This document shows, piece by piece, positions 17,048 to 27,292 of a stretch of 64,000 nt of DNA. The DNA comes from Albidovulum marisflavi (GTDB lineage Bacteria; Pseudomonadota; Alphaproteobacteria; Rhodobacterales; Rhodobacteraceae). The stretch lies in assembly GCF_025751435.1 (NCBI RefSeq), contig NZ_JAOWKY010000001.1:976001-1040000 (forward strand), in the 5' to 3' direction. The notes below the pieces were generated by a model. That model saw only the letters and a program-made list of their open reading frames with translations, searched no databases and had not been told where the DNA came from. Numbering within the stretch: the first letter of the stretch is position 1; the number at the start of each line of letters is the position of its first letter. Made by a program: the position numbers and the translations under genes.

Positions 17048-17815
17048 TCAGTTGAAAGGGTCTTCCGGGTAGCCGACCCCGACAAGGTACAGGCCCTGCG
17101 GCGGGCACACGGGGCCGCAGTGGGCGCGGTCGCGGGCGTCCAGCGCGGCCTTGACCTCGTCGGGGTGCCAGCTTCCCGCGCCGACCCGTTCCAGCGTTCC
17201 CACGATCGACCTGACCTGATTGTGCAGGAAGCTGCGGGCGCGCAGGAAGAACCGGTGTTCGCGCCCATGCGGGATGTCGTGCGTCTCGATCCTGATTTCG
17301 TCCAGCGTCTTGACCGGGCTTTTCGCCTGGCAGAGCGCCGCGCGGAATGTGGTGAAGTCATGCAGACCGACAAGATGGGCCGCGCCCGCCCGCATCGCCC
17401 GGGCGTCGAGCGGCCCGCGCACCTGCCAGACCAGCCCCGCGTCATGCGTGACCGGCGCGCGGCGTTCGACAAGGCGGAACAGGTAGCGCCGCTCGACCGC
17501 CGAGAAGCGCGCGTGAAAATCCTTCGGCACGCGGGCGGCGGTCAGGATCGACACCGGTGCCGGCCGCAGATGATGGTTCAGCGCCTCGGACAGGCGGAAA
17601 GGGTCCCAGTCCCGCGCAAGGTCCACATGCGCGACCTGGCCCGTGGCGTGAACGCCCGCGTCCGTGCGGCCGGCCGCCGCGATCGAGGGCACATCGTGCT
17701 CCAGCTTCGCCAGCGCCGCTTCCACCGCGCCTTGGACCGAAGTCTGTTCGGCCTGACGTTGCCAGCCCGCGAAGGGGCCGCCATGATATTCGATTTTCAA
17801 CGCATAACGGGGCAT
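17048..17815 (-). CDS. truA: tRNA pseudouridine synthase A
   Basis: Converts U38-40 in the tRNA anticodon arm to pseudouridine. 255 residues from the ATG at 17815 ([12 protein letters not shown]); catalytic Asp52 lies in [12 protein letters not shown] longer in-frame start at 17842 adds nine residues with no family support and runs into the ycjX leader. It is convergent with the sensor/exonuclease gene (43 nt between stops) and divergent from ycjX. Firm assignment. Confidence 0.95.
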   Translation of the reverse strand: MPRYALKIEYHGGPFAGWQRQAEQTSVQGAVEAALAKLEHDVPSIAAAGRTDAGVHATGQVAHVDLARDWDPFRLSEALNHHLRPAPVSILTAARVPKDFHARFSAVERRYLFRLVERRAPVTHDAGLVWQVRGPLDARAMRAGAAHLVGLHDFTTFRAALCQAKSPVKTLDEIRIETHDIPHGREHRFFLRARSFLHNQVRSIVGTLERVGAGSWHPDEVKAALDARDRAHCGPVCPPQGLYLVGVGYPEDPFN

Positions 17816-17909
17816 GGCCCGACCTACCCCGGCGGCACGCACTTGGCAACGCCTCTACCACCCGCCGCGACCCCGTCCTATGGTGATCGAAAGCGACAGG
17901 GGGACGACC

Positions 17910-19325
17910 TTGAGCATCGGCGATTTCGTGGACGATCTGACGGCGCGGGCCGAAGCGCTGGGGCAGGGGCTGACCGGAGGGTTCGGCACGCGCACCGTGC
18001 GCCTGGGCGTCACCGGGCTGTCGCGCGCCGGCAAGACCGTCTTCATTACCCAGCTTGTCGCCAACCTTCTGGAACGCGGCCGCATGAGCGGGCTTCGCGC
18101 CGTGGCCGAAGGGCGCATCCTTGCCGCGTTTCTGCAGCCGCAGCCCGACGACACCGTCCCGCGCTTCGACTACGAAACCCATCTGGCAGCGCTGACCGGG
18201 CCAGACCCGCACTGGCCGGAAAGCACCCGCGCGGTCAGCGAATTGCGGCTGTCGCTGCGGGTCGCGCCATCGGGACTTCTGGCGGGGCTTGGGGGTGAGC
18301 GGCGCGTCAACATCGATATCGTCGACTATCCCGGCGAATGGCTTCTCGACCTCGGTCTGATGGACATGGATTTTGGCCGCTGGTCGCGCGAGGTTATGAC
18401 GCGCATCGCCGCACGGGCCGAGGCGGCCGGATACCTGAAGGCGCTGCAGGCGATCGACCCCGCGGCGCCTTTCGACGAGGTGCAGGCCAAATCGCTGTCG
18501 GGCCATTATGATAGCTACCTGAAGGCGGCCAGGGCGGCAGGGTATTCCGACTGCGGGCCGGGACGTTTCCTGCTGCCTGGCGAACTTGAGGGCTCGCCGG
18601 TGCTGACCTTCGCGCCCTTGCCCCGGACCGAAGCAGCGCCGCGCGGCTCTGTCTGGCACGAAATGGCGCGCCGGTACGAGGCCTACAAGTCCAAGGTCGT
18701 GCGCCCTTTCTTCCGCGATCATTTTGCCCGCATCGACCGGCAGGTCGTGCTGGTGGATGTGCTGGGCGCGATCCATTCGGGCCCCCGCGCCGTCGAGGAT
18801 CTGCGCGGCGCGATGGAGGCCGTTCTGGGCGCATTCCGTCCCGGGCGTCCGGGATGGCTGGCGGGGCTTCTGGGCGGGCGGCGCGTGGAACGCATCCTCT
18901 TTGCCGCAACCAAGGCCGATCATCTGCACCATTCCCAGCACGCAAGGCTGACGCGGTTCCTTGCCGCGCTTTTGCGCAGCGCGCGTGACCGTGCGGATTT
19001 TGCCGGGGCCGACACCGCGGCGATGGCCATTGCCGCTCTTCGCGCGACGGTCGAGGAAAGCCACGAAAGGGGGGGCGAGGTCGTCGACTGCGTGCGTGGC
19101 CGGTTGCTTGCGGGCGGGCGCGAAGCGGCCCTGTTCCCCGGCGAACTGCCCGAGTCGCCCGCCGCGATGCTGGCCGAGGCGCATGGCGGCGCGGAACATT
19201 GGCTGGATGCCGACTACGCCGTGATGGCCTTTGCGCCCGCGCGGCTGTCGTTGCGGCCCGGCGATGGGCCGCCGCATATCCGGCTGGACCGTGCGGCGGA
19301 GTTCCTGATCGGGGATCTGTTGTGA
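17910..19325 (+). CDS. ycjX: YcjX-family P-loop NTPase
   Basis: Predicted GTP-binding protein of the YcjX family (DUF463), often stress- or phage-shock-associated and paired with YcjF. From the TTG at 17910 (471 residues) the P-loop GLSRAGKTVF sits at 36-45 with Lys42, and DYPGEWLLDL is the switch region. AGGGGGA lies five nt before the TTG; an ATG at 17880 is a longer alternative. Followed after 58 nt by the YcjF-like gene, the usual pairing. Cellular function remains undefined in the family. Confidence 0.87.
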   Translation: MSIGDFVDDLTARAEALGQGLTGGFGTRTVRLGVTGLSRAGKTVFITQLVANLLERGRMSGLRAVAEGRILAAFLQPQPDDTVPRFDYETHLAALTGPDPHWPESTRAVSELRLSLRVAPSGLLAGLGGERRVNIDIVDYPGEWLLDLGLMDMDFGRWSREVMTRIAARAEAAGYLKALQAIDPAAPFDEVQAKSLSGHYDSYLKAARAAGYSDCGPGRFLLPGELEGSPVLTFAPLPRTEAAPRGSVWHEMARRYEAYKSKVVRPFFRDHFARIDRQVVLVDVLGAIHSGPRAVEDLRGAMEAVLGAFRPGRPGWLAGLLGGRRVERILFAATKADHLHHSQHARLTRFLAALLRSARDRADFAGADTAAMAIAALRATVEESHERGGEVVDCVRGRLLAGGREAALFPGELPESPAAMLAEAHGGAEHWLDADYAVMAFAPARLSLRPGDGPPHIRLDRAAEFLIGDLL

Positions 19326-19383
19326 TGCGGGAAAACCGGGCTTTGCGCAGGTGCTGCGGCCGAAGCGAAAGGGGCGCGACCAC

Positions 19384-20379
19384 ATGAAGAAACCTGTCCT
19401 GATCGAACATGACGCGCCCGCCCCGCTGGACCCCGGGGCGGCGCCGCCGATCCCCGACGAGCCGGTCGAAGGGCGGGCGATGGTCCGGGCGGTCGCCGTC
19501 GCAAGCCGTCGCGGGTCCGCCCTGGGGCGGTTCGCCCTGACAGCGCTGCTGGCGCTTGTCACCTTCATCGCCTCGGTGATGGCCTGGCGGTTCGTCGATG
19601 GGTTGCTGGCTTCAAGCCCGGTCCTGGGGCTGATCGCGGCGCTTCTGATCGCGGCCTTCGTGCTTGCCCTGGTGCTTCTGGCCATCAGGGAGATGTCTGC
19701 CTATCTGCGGCTTGCGCGGATCGACCGCTTGTCCCGGTCGGTCGACGCCGTGATCGCAACGGGTGATCTTCAGGCCGGTCGTGGCACGGTCGCGGCGCTT
19801 GAACGCCTTTATGCCGGGCGTGAGGATACGGCCTGGGGGATCGCGCGGCTGAAAGAGCAGGGCCCGGACATACTGGATGCGGACACGCTTCTGGCCATGG
19901 CCGAGCGTGAACTGATGGGTCCGCTTGACCTTGCCGCGCGGGCAGAGATCCAGGCTTCGGCCAGGCAGGTCGCGGCGGTGACGGCGATCGTCCCCCTTGC
20001 GCTGGCCGACGTCGCGGCGGCGCTGTTCGCCAACCTGCGCATGATCCGCCGCATCGCCGAGATCTACGGCGGTCGAACCGGAGCCTTTGGCGGCTGGCGG
20101 CTGTTGCGGCGGGTGATGGGCCATCTTGTCGCCACCGGCGCGGTCGCCGTCGGCGACGACATGATCCAGTCGGTCGCAGGCGGCGGGCTTCTGTCGAAGT
20201 TGTCGCGCCGCTTCGGCGAAGGCGTGATAAACGGCGCCCTGACCGCCCGCGTCGGCGTGGCCGCGATGGAGCTTTGCCGGCCGATGCCGTTTCGCGCCTT
20301 GCCCAAGCCGCGCGTGACAAATCTGGTCACAAGGGGGCTCGCGGGCCTGTTCGGCGGAGGCGGGTCGGAAAAATCCTGA
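19384..20379 (+). CDS. ycjF: YcjF-like membrane protein (DUF697, TIGR01620)
   Basis: 331 residues from the ATG at 19384, preceded by AAGGGGC. Two membrane helices (about 45-67 and 75-98) are followed by a DUF697-type domain with further hydrophobic segments (VAAVTAIVPLALADVAAALFANLRMIRRIAEIYGGR is family-typical). YcjF proteins accompany YcjX; they probably act together at the inner membrane. The start could be at 19351, but that lacks a ribosome site. Confidence 0.85.
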   Translation: MKKPVLIEHDAPAPLDPGAAPPIPDEPVEGRAMVRAVAVASRRGSALGRFALTALLALVTFIASVMAWRFVDGLLASSPVLGLIAALLIAAFVLALVLLAIREMSAYLRLARIDRLSRSVDAVIATGDLQAGRGTVAALERLYAGREDTAWGIARLKEQGPDILDADTLLAMAERELMGPLDLAARAEIQASARQVAAVTAIVPLALADVAAALFANLRMIRRIAEIYGGRTGAFGGWRLLRRVMGHLVATGAVAVGDDMIQSVAGGGLLSKLSRRFGEGVINGALTARVGVAAMELCRPMPFRALPKPRVTNLVTRGLAGLFGGGGSEKS

Positions 20380-20450
20380 CTTCCCCGAAGGCGCGGTTCG
20401 GGTATCAATAGCCCAAGGGCCGGGAAAACCGGCGCGAGCGGAGAGGGGCG

Positions 20451-23225
20451 ATGGATTTCGAGATCATGCTTGGGCTTGTCGCCTTCGGCTTGCTCATTGC
20501 CCTGCCTGTCGCTCTGATCGTTCTGTTCGTGTCGGTCTCGGGCCTCAGGCGCCGGATGGCGACGCTCGAAGGCCGCCTGCTGGATCTTCGCCGGGACCTG
20601 GGTCGCCTGAATGCCCAAGCCGCCCCGGCCCGGCCGGATGAAGAACCCGAAAGGCCCGAGCCAGAGGCTACCCAGCCCGAATTCGTGACCGCGGAACCCG
20701 AGACCCAGCAACCGCCCACCGCGCCCCCTTTGGACGAACCCGCCAAGACGCCCGCAACGATTTCCGGCCCCTGGTCGGATCTGCCCCCCCCGGGGGATGC
20801 AACCCCGGTACTTCCACCGGCACACCCGCCCGTGCCTGACCGGGTTTCCCCGCTTGGGGAGTGGATCGTGTCGAACTGGGTCTATGTCGTCTCGGCGCTT
20901 TCGCTGGCGCTGGCCGGGGTGTTCCTGGTGCAATACGGCGTCGAGAACGGCCTGCTTCCGCCGCCGGCGCGCGTGATCGGGGCCATCCTGTTCGGGCTTG
21001 CGCTGATCGCGGGCGGCGAATGGGTGCGCCGCCGCTGGGGGGATGAGGTCAGCGTCGTCACCGCCCATGTCCCCTCGACCTTGTCGGGCGCGGGGCTTGT
21101 GTCGATCTTCTCGGCGGTTCTTGCCGCGCGGCAGCTCTACGATCTGATCGGGTCTGAAACGGCCTTTGCCGGTCTTCTTCTGACTGCGGCGCTGGCCGTG
21201 GTTCTGGGCTGGTTTCACGGCCCCTTCCTTGCGGCCGTCGGGTTGATCGGTGCGTCCGCCGCGCCCTTCCTGGTCGGTGGCGACGGCGAGGCGCCCTATT
21301 GGCTGTACGGCTACTACGCGATCGTGGCGGCCGTTGGCCTGACGGTCGACACGATCCGCCGATGGGCCTGGGTGTCTGTCCTTGCGGTCGCGCTTGGCTA
21401 TGGCGGCACTTGGCTTGTGCTGATGGGAACCGGCGGCGCGGGCTGGGCGGCGCTGACGCTGGTCGCTCTTGCCGGGTTCGCGGTCTGCATTCCCGCACGC
21501 GGCTTCATGCCGGATCATCAGGGCACGACGCTGGCAGAGGCCGTCCTTGCCCGCGCCGCCAAGCCCCACTTCCCGACGCTGCTTGCCGGGGGCGCCGTCG
21601 CGCTTTCTACCGTCTGGCTAAGCGGCATGGCGACCGCGACGGCGGCGGAAAGCGTTCTGGTCCTCCTGTGCCTGACGGTGCTCGCATTGGCGCTGGTCGT
21701 CTGGGCCGAGGGTGCCCCCGCGCTAAGCGATCTGGCTGCGATCCCGGCGGCAGGCTTCCTTTTGCGCCTTGGGTTCGAGGGGTTGAACCGCTGGCCGCTG
21801 GCCACCGAGTATGCCGCCAAGGCGATCGCCTATCGCGAACCCGAAAGCGCAGCGCCGATGACTGCCGCGTTGCTGCTGGGGCTCGGAACGGCGATCACGC
21901 TGGCCGCGGCGCGGCAAAGCGGGCGGGCAAGCCGTTGGCGCGCGGGTTGGGCTGCGGGGGCAGCGCTGGTCGCGCCCCTGACCGCGCTGGTGCTTGAGCT
22001 GTTCTGGGCGCCGTCCCGGGTGCTTGGAAGCTACCCTTGGGCCCTGCATGTCATCGCGCTTGGCGCCCTGATGGCCGGGATGGCCATGCAGTTCGCCCGC
22101 GCGGATGGCGAGGACCGGCGCCGCGCCGCATATGCGGTCCTGTCGACGCTGTCGCTCATCGCGCTTGCGCTGTTCCTGATCCTGACGAAAGGCGCGCTGA
22201 GCCTTGCCCTTGGTGTCCTGATCGTCGTCGCGGCCGCGCTGGACCGCCGGTTCCGCCTGCCCGAGATGGGCTGGTTTATCCAGGCCGCTGCACTTGTACT
22301 GACCTGGCGTCTGGTGATCGACCCCGGCCTTGAGTGGGCGGTGGACCGTGGTCCGCTGTGGGAGGTCGTCGCATCCTACGCGGGCGCCGTCGCGGCGGCT
22401 GGGGCCGCGCTGCACCTGCTGCGCGATCTGGAACGCAAGACCGCCAAGGTTTTCCTGGAAAGTGCGTTCGCAGGGTATGCGGCGCTGTTCGCCAACGTGA
22501 TGATCCTGCGCTGGCTGCTTGAGCGGGGCGGGGACGACTTCATTTCTCACTGGGGTTTGACGCTGAACGCGATGCCTTGGCTCATCACCATGCTTGCCCA
22601 GTTGCATCGCGTCCAGTTGGGCGGCGCGATGCGATGGCTGCGATGGACCATCGCGGTCGTCGCGGGGTTGCTTGCTGCGGGCGGCCTGGCCCTTGCGACC
22701 CTTCTTGCCAATCCGCTGTTCGGCTTTATGGGGGGGCGCAGCGGCGATGTCCTTGGCCCGCCGATCCTCGACACGCTTTTCGTGGCCTACGCGGTTCCGG
22801 GCCTCTTGATCCTGCTGGCGCTGACGCGGCTGCGCCATTTGCACAAGCTGCTTCGCATCCTGTTGGGCGCGGGCGGCGTGGCGTTGCTTTCGCTTTACGC
22901 CGGGCTTGAGATCCGCAGGCTCTGGCAGGGACCCGACATCAGTGTTTCCGGCGTCCTGCAGGGCGAGCTTTACAGCTACACGATCGCGCTGATGGTCGTG
23001 GGCGCGGGGCTTTTGTACCAGTCGCTTGCGCGCGGCTCGGTCGGGCTGCGCCGCGGCGCGATGACGGTGATCGCGCTGACCATCGCCAAGGTCTTCCTGA
23101 TCGACATCTCCGGGCTGACCGGGCTGACGCGGGTGTTCTCGCTTCTGGCGCTGGGTCTTGCACTGATCGGGCTTGGCCTGCTGAACCGCTGGGTCGCAAA
23201 GGCTCAAGGCGGTGGCCGCAGCTAG
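20451..23225 (+). CDS. DUF2339 large polytopic membrane protein
   Basis: 924 residues. A first membrane helix (about 5-27), a short coiled coil (35-60) and a Pro/Glu-rich low-complexity linker (60-135) precede more than 20 hydrophobic helices filling the rest. This is the DUF2339 architecture. Function of the family is not established; a cell-envelope or transport role is only a guess. GAGAGGGG before the ATG is a good ribosome site. Its TAG stop overlaps the stop of the convergent truncated-haemoglobin gene in CTAG at 23222-23225. Confidence 0.85.
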   Translation: MDFEIMLGLVAFGLLIALPVALIVLFVSVSGLRRRMATLEGRLLDLRRDLGRLNAQAAPARPDEEPERPEPEATQPEFVTAEPETQQPPTAPPLDEPAKTPATISGPWSDLPPPGDATPVLPPAHPPVPDRVSPLGEWIVSNWVYVVSALSLALAGVFLVQYGVENGLLPPPARVIGAILFGLALIAGGEWVRRRWGDEVSVVTAHVPSTLSGAGLVSIFSAVLAARQLYDLIGSETAFAGLLLTAALAVVLGWFHGPFLAAVGLIGASAAPFLVGGDGEAPYWLYGYYAIVAAVGLTVDTIRRWAWVSVLAVALGYGGTWLVLMGTGGAGWAALTLVALAGFAVCIPARGFMPDHQGTTLAEAVLARAAKPHFPTLLAGGAVALSTVWLSGMATATAAESVLVLLCLTVLALALVVWAEGAPALSDLAAIPAAGFLLRLGFEGLNRWPLATEYAAKAIAYREPESAAPMTAALLLGLGTAITLAAARQSGRASRWRAGWAAGAALVAPLTALVLELFWAPSRVLGSYPWALHVIALGALMAGMAMQFARADGEDRRRAAYAVLSTLSLIALALFLILTKGALSLALGVLIVVAAALDRRFRLPEMGWFIQAAALVLTWRLVIDPGLEWAVDRGPLWEVVASYAGAVAAAGAALHLLRDLERKTAKVFLESAFAGYAALFANVMILRWLLERGGDDFISHWGLTLNAMPWLITMLAQLHRVQLGGAMRWLRWTIAVVAGLLAAGGLALATLLANPLFGFMGGRSGDVLGPPILDTLFVAYAVPGLLILLALTRLRHLHKLLRILLGAGGVALLSLYAGLEIRRLWQGPDISVSGVLQGELYSYTIALMVVGAGLLYQSLARGSVGLRRGAMTVIALTIAKVFLIDISGLTGLTRVFSLLALGLALIGLGLLNRWVAKAQGGGRS

Positions 23226-23638
23226 CGCAGCCGGGGGACGCCGTTGTCGAACTTCTGCGCCTCGACCACGCCGTAGCGCAGGCCCTGGCCGATCCGATGC
23301 GCCAGCGCCGACCATGCGGCGGCGGTTTCGGGCTTCAGGTTCCGGCGCAGGACGCTGTCGAAAAGCCCGAGCCAAGGGTCGAACATGCCGGGCCGGACAT
23401 TGCCTGCCGCCTTGTGAACCGCCAGCGGATTTCCGTCATAGCCCTTTTCGTAAAGGATCGCGTTGCGCCAGAAGGCCATGATCTTCCGCTCGTGCGCGGG
23501 CCAGTCCTTCACATGTGCCGCGAAGACCGGGCCAAGACCGGGATGTTCCCGGATCGCGGCGTAGAATTCGGTCACGACCGTCTCGATTTCTTCCGGCGTG
23601 ATCTCGAAGCGCGGGGGCAGGGGGCTTGGCGGCGGCAT
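23222..23638 (-). CDS. Group III truncated haemoglobin
   Basis: 138 residues from the ATG at 23638, with AAAGGA six nt upstream. The sequence matches group III truncated globins: TEFYAAIREHPGLGPVF (helix B/E region), WPAHERKIMAFWRNAIL, and proximal His75 in NPLAVHKAAG. Such globins bind O2 or NO and are linked to microaerobic growth or NO handling, but roles differ between species. No NO-related neighbours are present. A longer in-frame opening (to 23902) is rejected as lacking family similarity. Confidence 0.9.
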   Translation of the reverse strand: MPPPSPLPPRFEITPEEIETVVTEFYAAIREHPGLGPVFAAHVKDWPAHERKIMAFWRNAILYEKGYDGNPLAVHKAAGNVRPGMFDPWLGLFDSVLRRNLKPETAAAWSALAHRIGQGLRYGVVEAQKFDNGVPRLR

Positions 23639-23871
23639 GGCAGGTCCTTTCGGCCCCATTCCTGCGCCGAATGCGCGGCACAGGCAAGGGACGCTTTGCC
23701 GCGCCCCTTTACCATCGGAAGCGGCCTGAATATAAGCCCCGGACATGAGGCGCATATCCGCGATCATCATTCGAATTACCTGCCCGGCGCACTGAGCCTT
23801 CAGTCGCCGGGACAAGGCGTATGAGCCCTCGCGCCGCCCCTGATCCGATCCCCTTGCCAAGGACGCCCAAG

Positions 23872-26811
23872 ATGTGCGCCGACACGCCTGAAAAGACCGC
23901 ACCCGACTACCGCGACACCGTCTTCCTTCCCGAAACCGATTTTCCCATGCGCGCGGGCCTGCCCGCCCGCGAACCTGACTGGCTGGCCCGTTGGGAACGG
24001 ATCGGCGTCTACGATCGCCTGCGCGAAAAGCAGGGCCGCGCCCCCTTCACCCTGCATGACGGCCCGCCCTATGCCAACGGGCACCTGCACATCGGCCATG
24101 CGCTGAACAAGGTGCTGAAGGACATGGTGGTGCGGTCCCAGCAGATGATGGGCCGTGACGCGCGCTATGTCCCCGGCTGGGACTGCCACGGCCTGCCGAT
24201 CGAGTGGAAGATTGAGGAACAGTACCGCGCCAAGGGCCTGAACAAGGACGAGGTCGAAACCGTCGCGTTCCGCCAGGAATGCCGCAAGTTCGCCGAGGGC
24301 TGGATCGACATCCAGCGCGAGGAGTTCAAGCGCCTGGGCGTCACCGGCAACTGGGCCGATCCCTACCTGACCATGGACTTCCACGCCGAAGCCGTGATCG
24401 CGGAAGAGTTCATGAAGTTCGTGATGAACGGCTCGCTCTACCAGGGCTCGAAGCCCGTGATGTGGTCGCCGGTCGAAAAGACCGCGCTCGCCGAGGCCGA
24501 GGTCGAATACCACGACCACACCAGCCACACGATCTGGGTGCGGTTCCCGGTGGCCGCGGCCTCCGAGTTCAAGGACATGGACGGCTGCATCCGCACTGAC
24601 TTGCTTCAGTCGGCCGTCGTGATCTGGACCACGACCCCCTGGACGATCCCGCAGAACCGCGCCGTCGCCTACAACCCCGAGATCGCCTATGGTCTCTACG
24701 AGGTCGGCGCGGTGGCCGAGAACGCCTCGGCCAAGACCGGCGAAAAGCTGATCGTCGCCGACAAGCTGGCCGAAGGCATCTTCACCGCCGCCAAGGTCGA
24801 GGGCCATACGCGCCTGCGCGACGTGACCGCCGAGGAACTGGGATCGCTGACGCTTGCCCACCCCTTCCGCGGCGTGGACGGCGCCGGCGGCGAATGGGAC
24901 TATGACGTGCCGATGCTGCCCGGCGATCACGTCACCGACGATGCGGGCACGGGCTTTGTTCACACCGCGCCCAGCCACGGCGACGACGACTACCAGCTTG
25001 GACTGAAGTTCGGCCTGCCCATGACCTACAACGTCATGGAGGACGGGACCTACCGCACATCGCTGCCGCTTTTCGGGGGGCAGGCGATCATCCAGCCCGA
25101 CGGCAAGGAAGGCCCGGCCAACGTGTCGGTCATCAAGCAGCTGGCCTATGCGGGCGCGCTGTTCGCCAAGGGCAAGGTCAAGCATTCCTACCCGCATTCC
25201 TGGCGGTCCAAGGCGCCGCTGATCTACCGCAACACGCCGCAGTGGTTCGTGGCCATCGACAAGACGCTGGATGACGGCATGTCGACCTACGGCGACACGA
25301 TCCGCAAACGGGCGCTGAATTCGATCAACCAGCTGGTTGAGTGGACCCCTGTCACGGGCCGCAACCGCCTGAACTCGATGATCGAGGCGCGGCCGGACTG
25401 GGTGCTGTCGCGTCAGCGCGCCTGGGGCGTGCCGTTGACCTGCTTCGTGAAGAAGGGCGCGCAGCCGACCGACGCCGACTTCCTTCTGAGGAACGCCGAA
25501 GTCAATGCCCGCATCACCGCCGCCTTCGAGGCCGAGGGCGCGGACTGCTGGTATGTCGAGGGCGCCAAGGAACGGTTCCTGTCCGGCATCGTCGACATCG
25601 ACGGCTACGACCAGGTCTTCGACATCCTCGACGTCTGGTTCGACAGCGGATCGACCCATGCCTTCGTCCTGCGCGACCGCCCTGACGGAACCGCGGACGG
25701 GCTGGCCGATCTTTACCTTGAAGGCACCGACCAGCACCGCGGCTGGTTCCATTCCTCGATGCTTCAGTCCTGTGGCACCAAGGGCCGCGCGCCCTATCGC
25801 GGCGTGCTGACCCATGGCTTCACGCTCGATGAAAAGGGCATGAAGATGTCCAAGTCACTGGGCAACACCGTCGCGCCGCAAGAGGTGATCAGCGAATACG
25901 GCGCCGACATCCTGCGTCTTTGGGTGGCGCAGTCGGACTACACCGTGGACCTTCGGATCGGGAAAGAGATCCTGAAGGGCACCGCCGACAGCTACCGCCG
26001 CCTGCGCAACACGATGCGCTTCCTGCTGGGCAACCTCGCCGGGTTCGCCGAGGAGGAGCGGGTCGCGCCCGCCGACATGCCGGAACTGGAACGCTGGGTT
26101 CTGCACCGGCTGGCGGAACTCGACCATGTCGTGCGCAAGGGCTACGCGAAATACGACTTCCAGGGCGTGTTCCAGACGCTCTTCACCTTCTGCACGGTGG
26201 ACCTTTCGGCGGTCTATTTCGACATCCGCAAGGACGCGCTTTACTGCGACGCGCCGACCGCGCTGCGCCGCCGCGCGGCCCGCACCGTGCTCGATATCCT
26301 CTTCCACCGCCTGACGACCTGGCTCGCCCCGATCCTGGTCTTCACGATGGAGGAAGTCTGGCTATGCCGCTTCCCGGGCGAGGCCTCCTCGGTCCACCTG
26401 ATCGACATGCCGGAGACGCCCGCCGACTGGCTGGACGAACCCCTGGCCCGCAAGTGGGACGCGCTGCGCCGCGTGCGCCGCGTCGTCAACGCCGCGCTTG
26501 AGATCCAGCGCACCGCCAAGGTCATCGGCGCCTCGCTTGAGGCCGCGCCCGTCGTGCATGTCGAAGATGCCGATGTGCTGGCCGCGCTCAAGTCGGTCGA
26601 TTTCGCGGATGTCTGCATCACCTCGGACATCCAGCTGACCGCAGATCCCGCCCCGGAAGAGGCCTTCCGACTGCCCGAAGTTCCCGGCGTCGGCGTGGTG
26701 TTCGAAGAGGCGGAGGGCGAAAAGTGCCAGCGCTGCTGGAAGATTCTGCCGGACGTGGGCAACCACGACCATCCCGGCACCTGCCACCGCTGCAACGACG
26801 TCCTTGGATGA
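23872..26811 (+). CDS. ileS: Isoleucyl-tRNA synthetase
   Basis: Charges tRNA-Ile and edits misactivated valine. 979 residues from the ATG at 23872, which has AAGGA 8 nt upstream; an ATG at 23821 gives 17 more residues without support. HIGH is at 73-76, KMSKS at 658-662 and the C-terminal zinc cysteines are at 952, 955, 971 and 974 (CQRC, CHRC). No T-box leader is visible. Its stop overlaps the ogt start as ATGA (26808-26811), so ogt is translationally coupled. Confidence 0.96.
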   Translation: MCADTPEKTAPDYRDTVFLPETDFPMRAGLPAREPDWLARWERIGVYDRLREKQGRAPFTLHDGPPYANGHLHIGHALNKVLKDMVVRSQQMMGRDARYVPGWDCHGLPIEWKIEEQYRAKGLNKDEVETVAFRQECRKFAEGWIDIQREEFKRLGVTGNWADPYLTMDFHAEAVIAEEFMKFVMNGSLYQGSKPVMWSPVEKTALAEAEVEYHDHTSHTIWVRFPVAAASEFKDMDGCIRTDLLQSAVVIWTTTPWTIPQNRAVAYNPEIAYGLYEVGAVAENASAKTGEKLIVADKLAEGIFTAAKVEGHTRLRDVTAEELGSLTLAHPFRGVDGAGGEWDYDVPMLPGDHVTDDAGTGFVHTAPSHGDDDYQLGLKFGLPMTYNVMEDGTYRTSLPLFGGQAIIQPDGKEGPANVSVIKQLAYAGALFAKGKVKHSYPHSWRSKAPLIYRNTPQWFVAIDKTLDDGMSTYGDTIRKRALNSINQLVEWTPVTGRNRLNSMIEARPDWVLSRQRAWGVPLTCFVKKGAQPTDADFLLRNAEVNARITAAFEAEGADCWYVEGAKERFLSGIVDIDGYDQVFDILDVWFDSGSTHAFVLRDRPDGTADGLADLYLEGTDQHRGWFHSSMLQSCGTKGRAPYRGVLTHGFTLDEKGMKMSKSLGNTVAPQEVISEYGADILRLWVAQSDYTVDLRIGKEILKGTADSYRRLRNTMRFLLGNLAGFAEEERVAPADMPELERWVLHRLAELDHVVRKGYAKYDFQGVFQTLFTFCTVDLSAVYFDIRKDALYCDAPTALRRRAARTVLDILFHRLTTWLAPILVFTMEEVWLCRFPGEASSVHLIDMPETPADWLDEPLARKWDALRRVRRVVNAALEIQRTAKVIGASLEAAPVVHVEDADVLAALKSVDFADVCITSDIQLTADPAPEEAFRLPEVPGVGVVFEEAEGEKCQRCWKILPDVGNHDHPGTCHRCNDVLG

Positions 26812-27266
26812 CTTCGCAGGCGGCCTTTGACGGGCCGCTTGGCCGGCTGGTCCTGACGGAAACGGGCGGGGCCATCACACGGCTGGAATGGAGCGGGGCG
26901 GAAGTCGCGGACAGCGGGTCGCCCCTGCTTGACGAGGCGTGCCGGCAACTGGGCGAATACTTCGCGCGGCGGCAGCAGGAATTCGAACTGCCGCTTGCCT
27001 ATGCGCAGGGGCTGACCGGCGCGGTGATGCGGGCTATGTGCGCCATTCCCTTTGGGCAAACCCGCACCTACGGCGATCTGGCGAAGGACCTGGGCGCTTC
27101 GGCCCAGGCGATCGGACAGGCCTGCGGGGCCAACCCCATTCCGGTCGTCGTGCCCTGCCACCGCATTCTTGGGGCGACGGGTCTTGGCGGATTCTCAGCA
27201 CCCGGCGGGGTCGAAACGAAGGTCGCCCTTCTGAAACACGAAGGCGCGGCCTCGCTTCTGATCTGA
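26808..27266 (+). CDS. ogt: Methylated-DNA--[protein]-cysteine S-methyltransferase
   Basis: Repairs O6-alkylguanine by suicidal transfer of the alkyl group to its active cysteine. 152 residues; active site VVPCHRILG with Cys117 and the DNA-binding helix around TYGDLAKDLGASAQAIGQA. The ATG overlaps the ileS stop by four bases. It lacks the Ada N-terminal domain, so it is a stand-alone Ogt type. Confidence 0.93.
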   Translation: MTSQAAFDGPLGRLVLTETGGAITRLEWSGAEVADSGSPLLDEACRQLGEYFARRQQEFELPLAYAQGLTGAVMRAMCAIPFGQTRTYGDLAKDLGASAQAIGQACGANPIPVVVPCHRILGATGLGGFSAPGGVETKVALLKHEGAASLLI

Positions 27267-27292
27267 CCAGGGCGCGTCTGCGCCCCGCCGGG

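Noticed and set aside
23640-23871. T-box or other leader before ileS
   Set aside because: No specifier or antiterminator structure was seen, and T-boxes are not expected in alphaproteobacteria.
27270-27285. GGGCGC-GTCT-GCGCCC hairpin between ogt and pcs as a terminator
   Set aside because: A 6-bp stem without a T-run on either strand is too weak to call.
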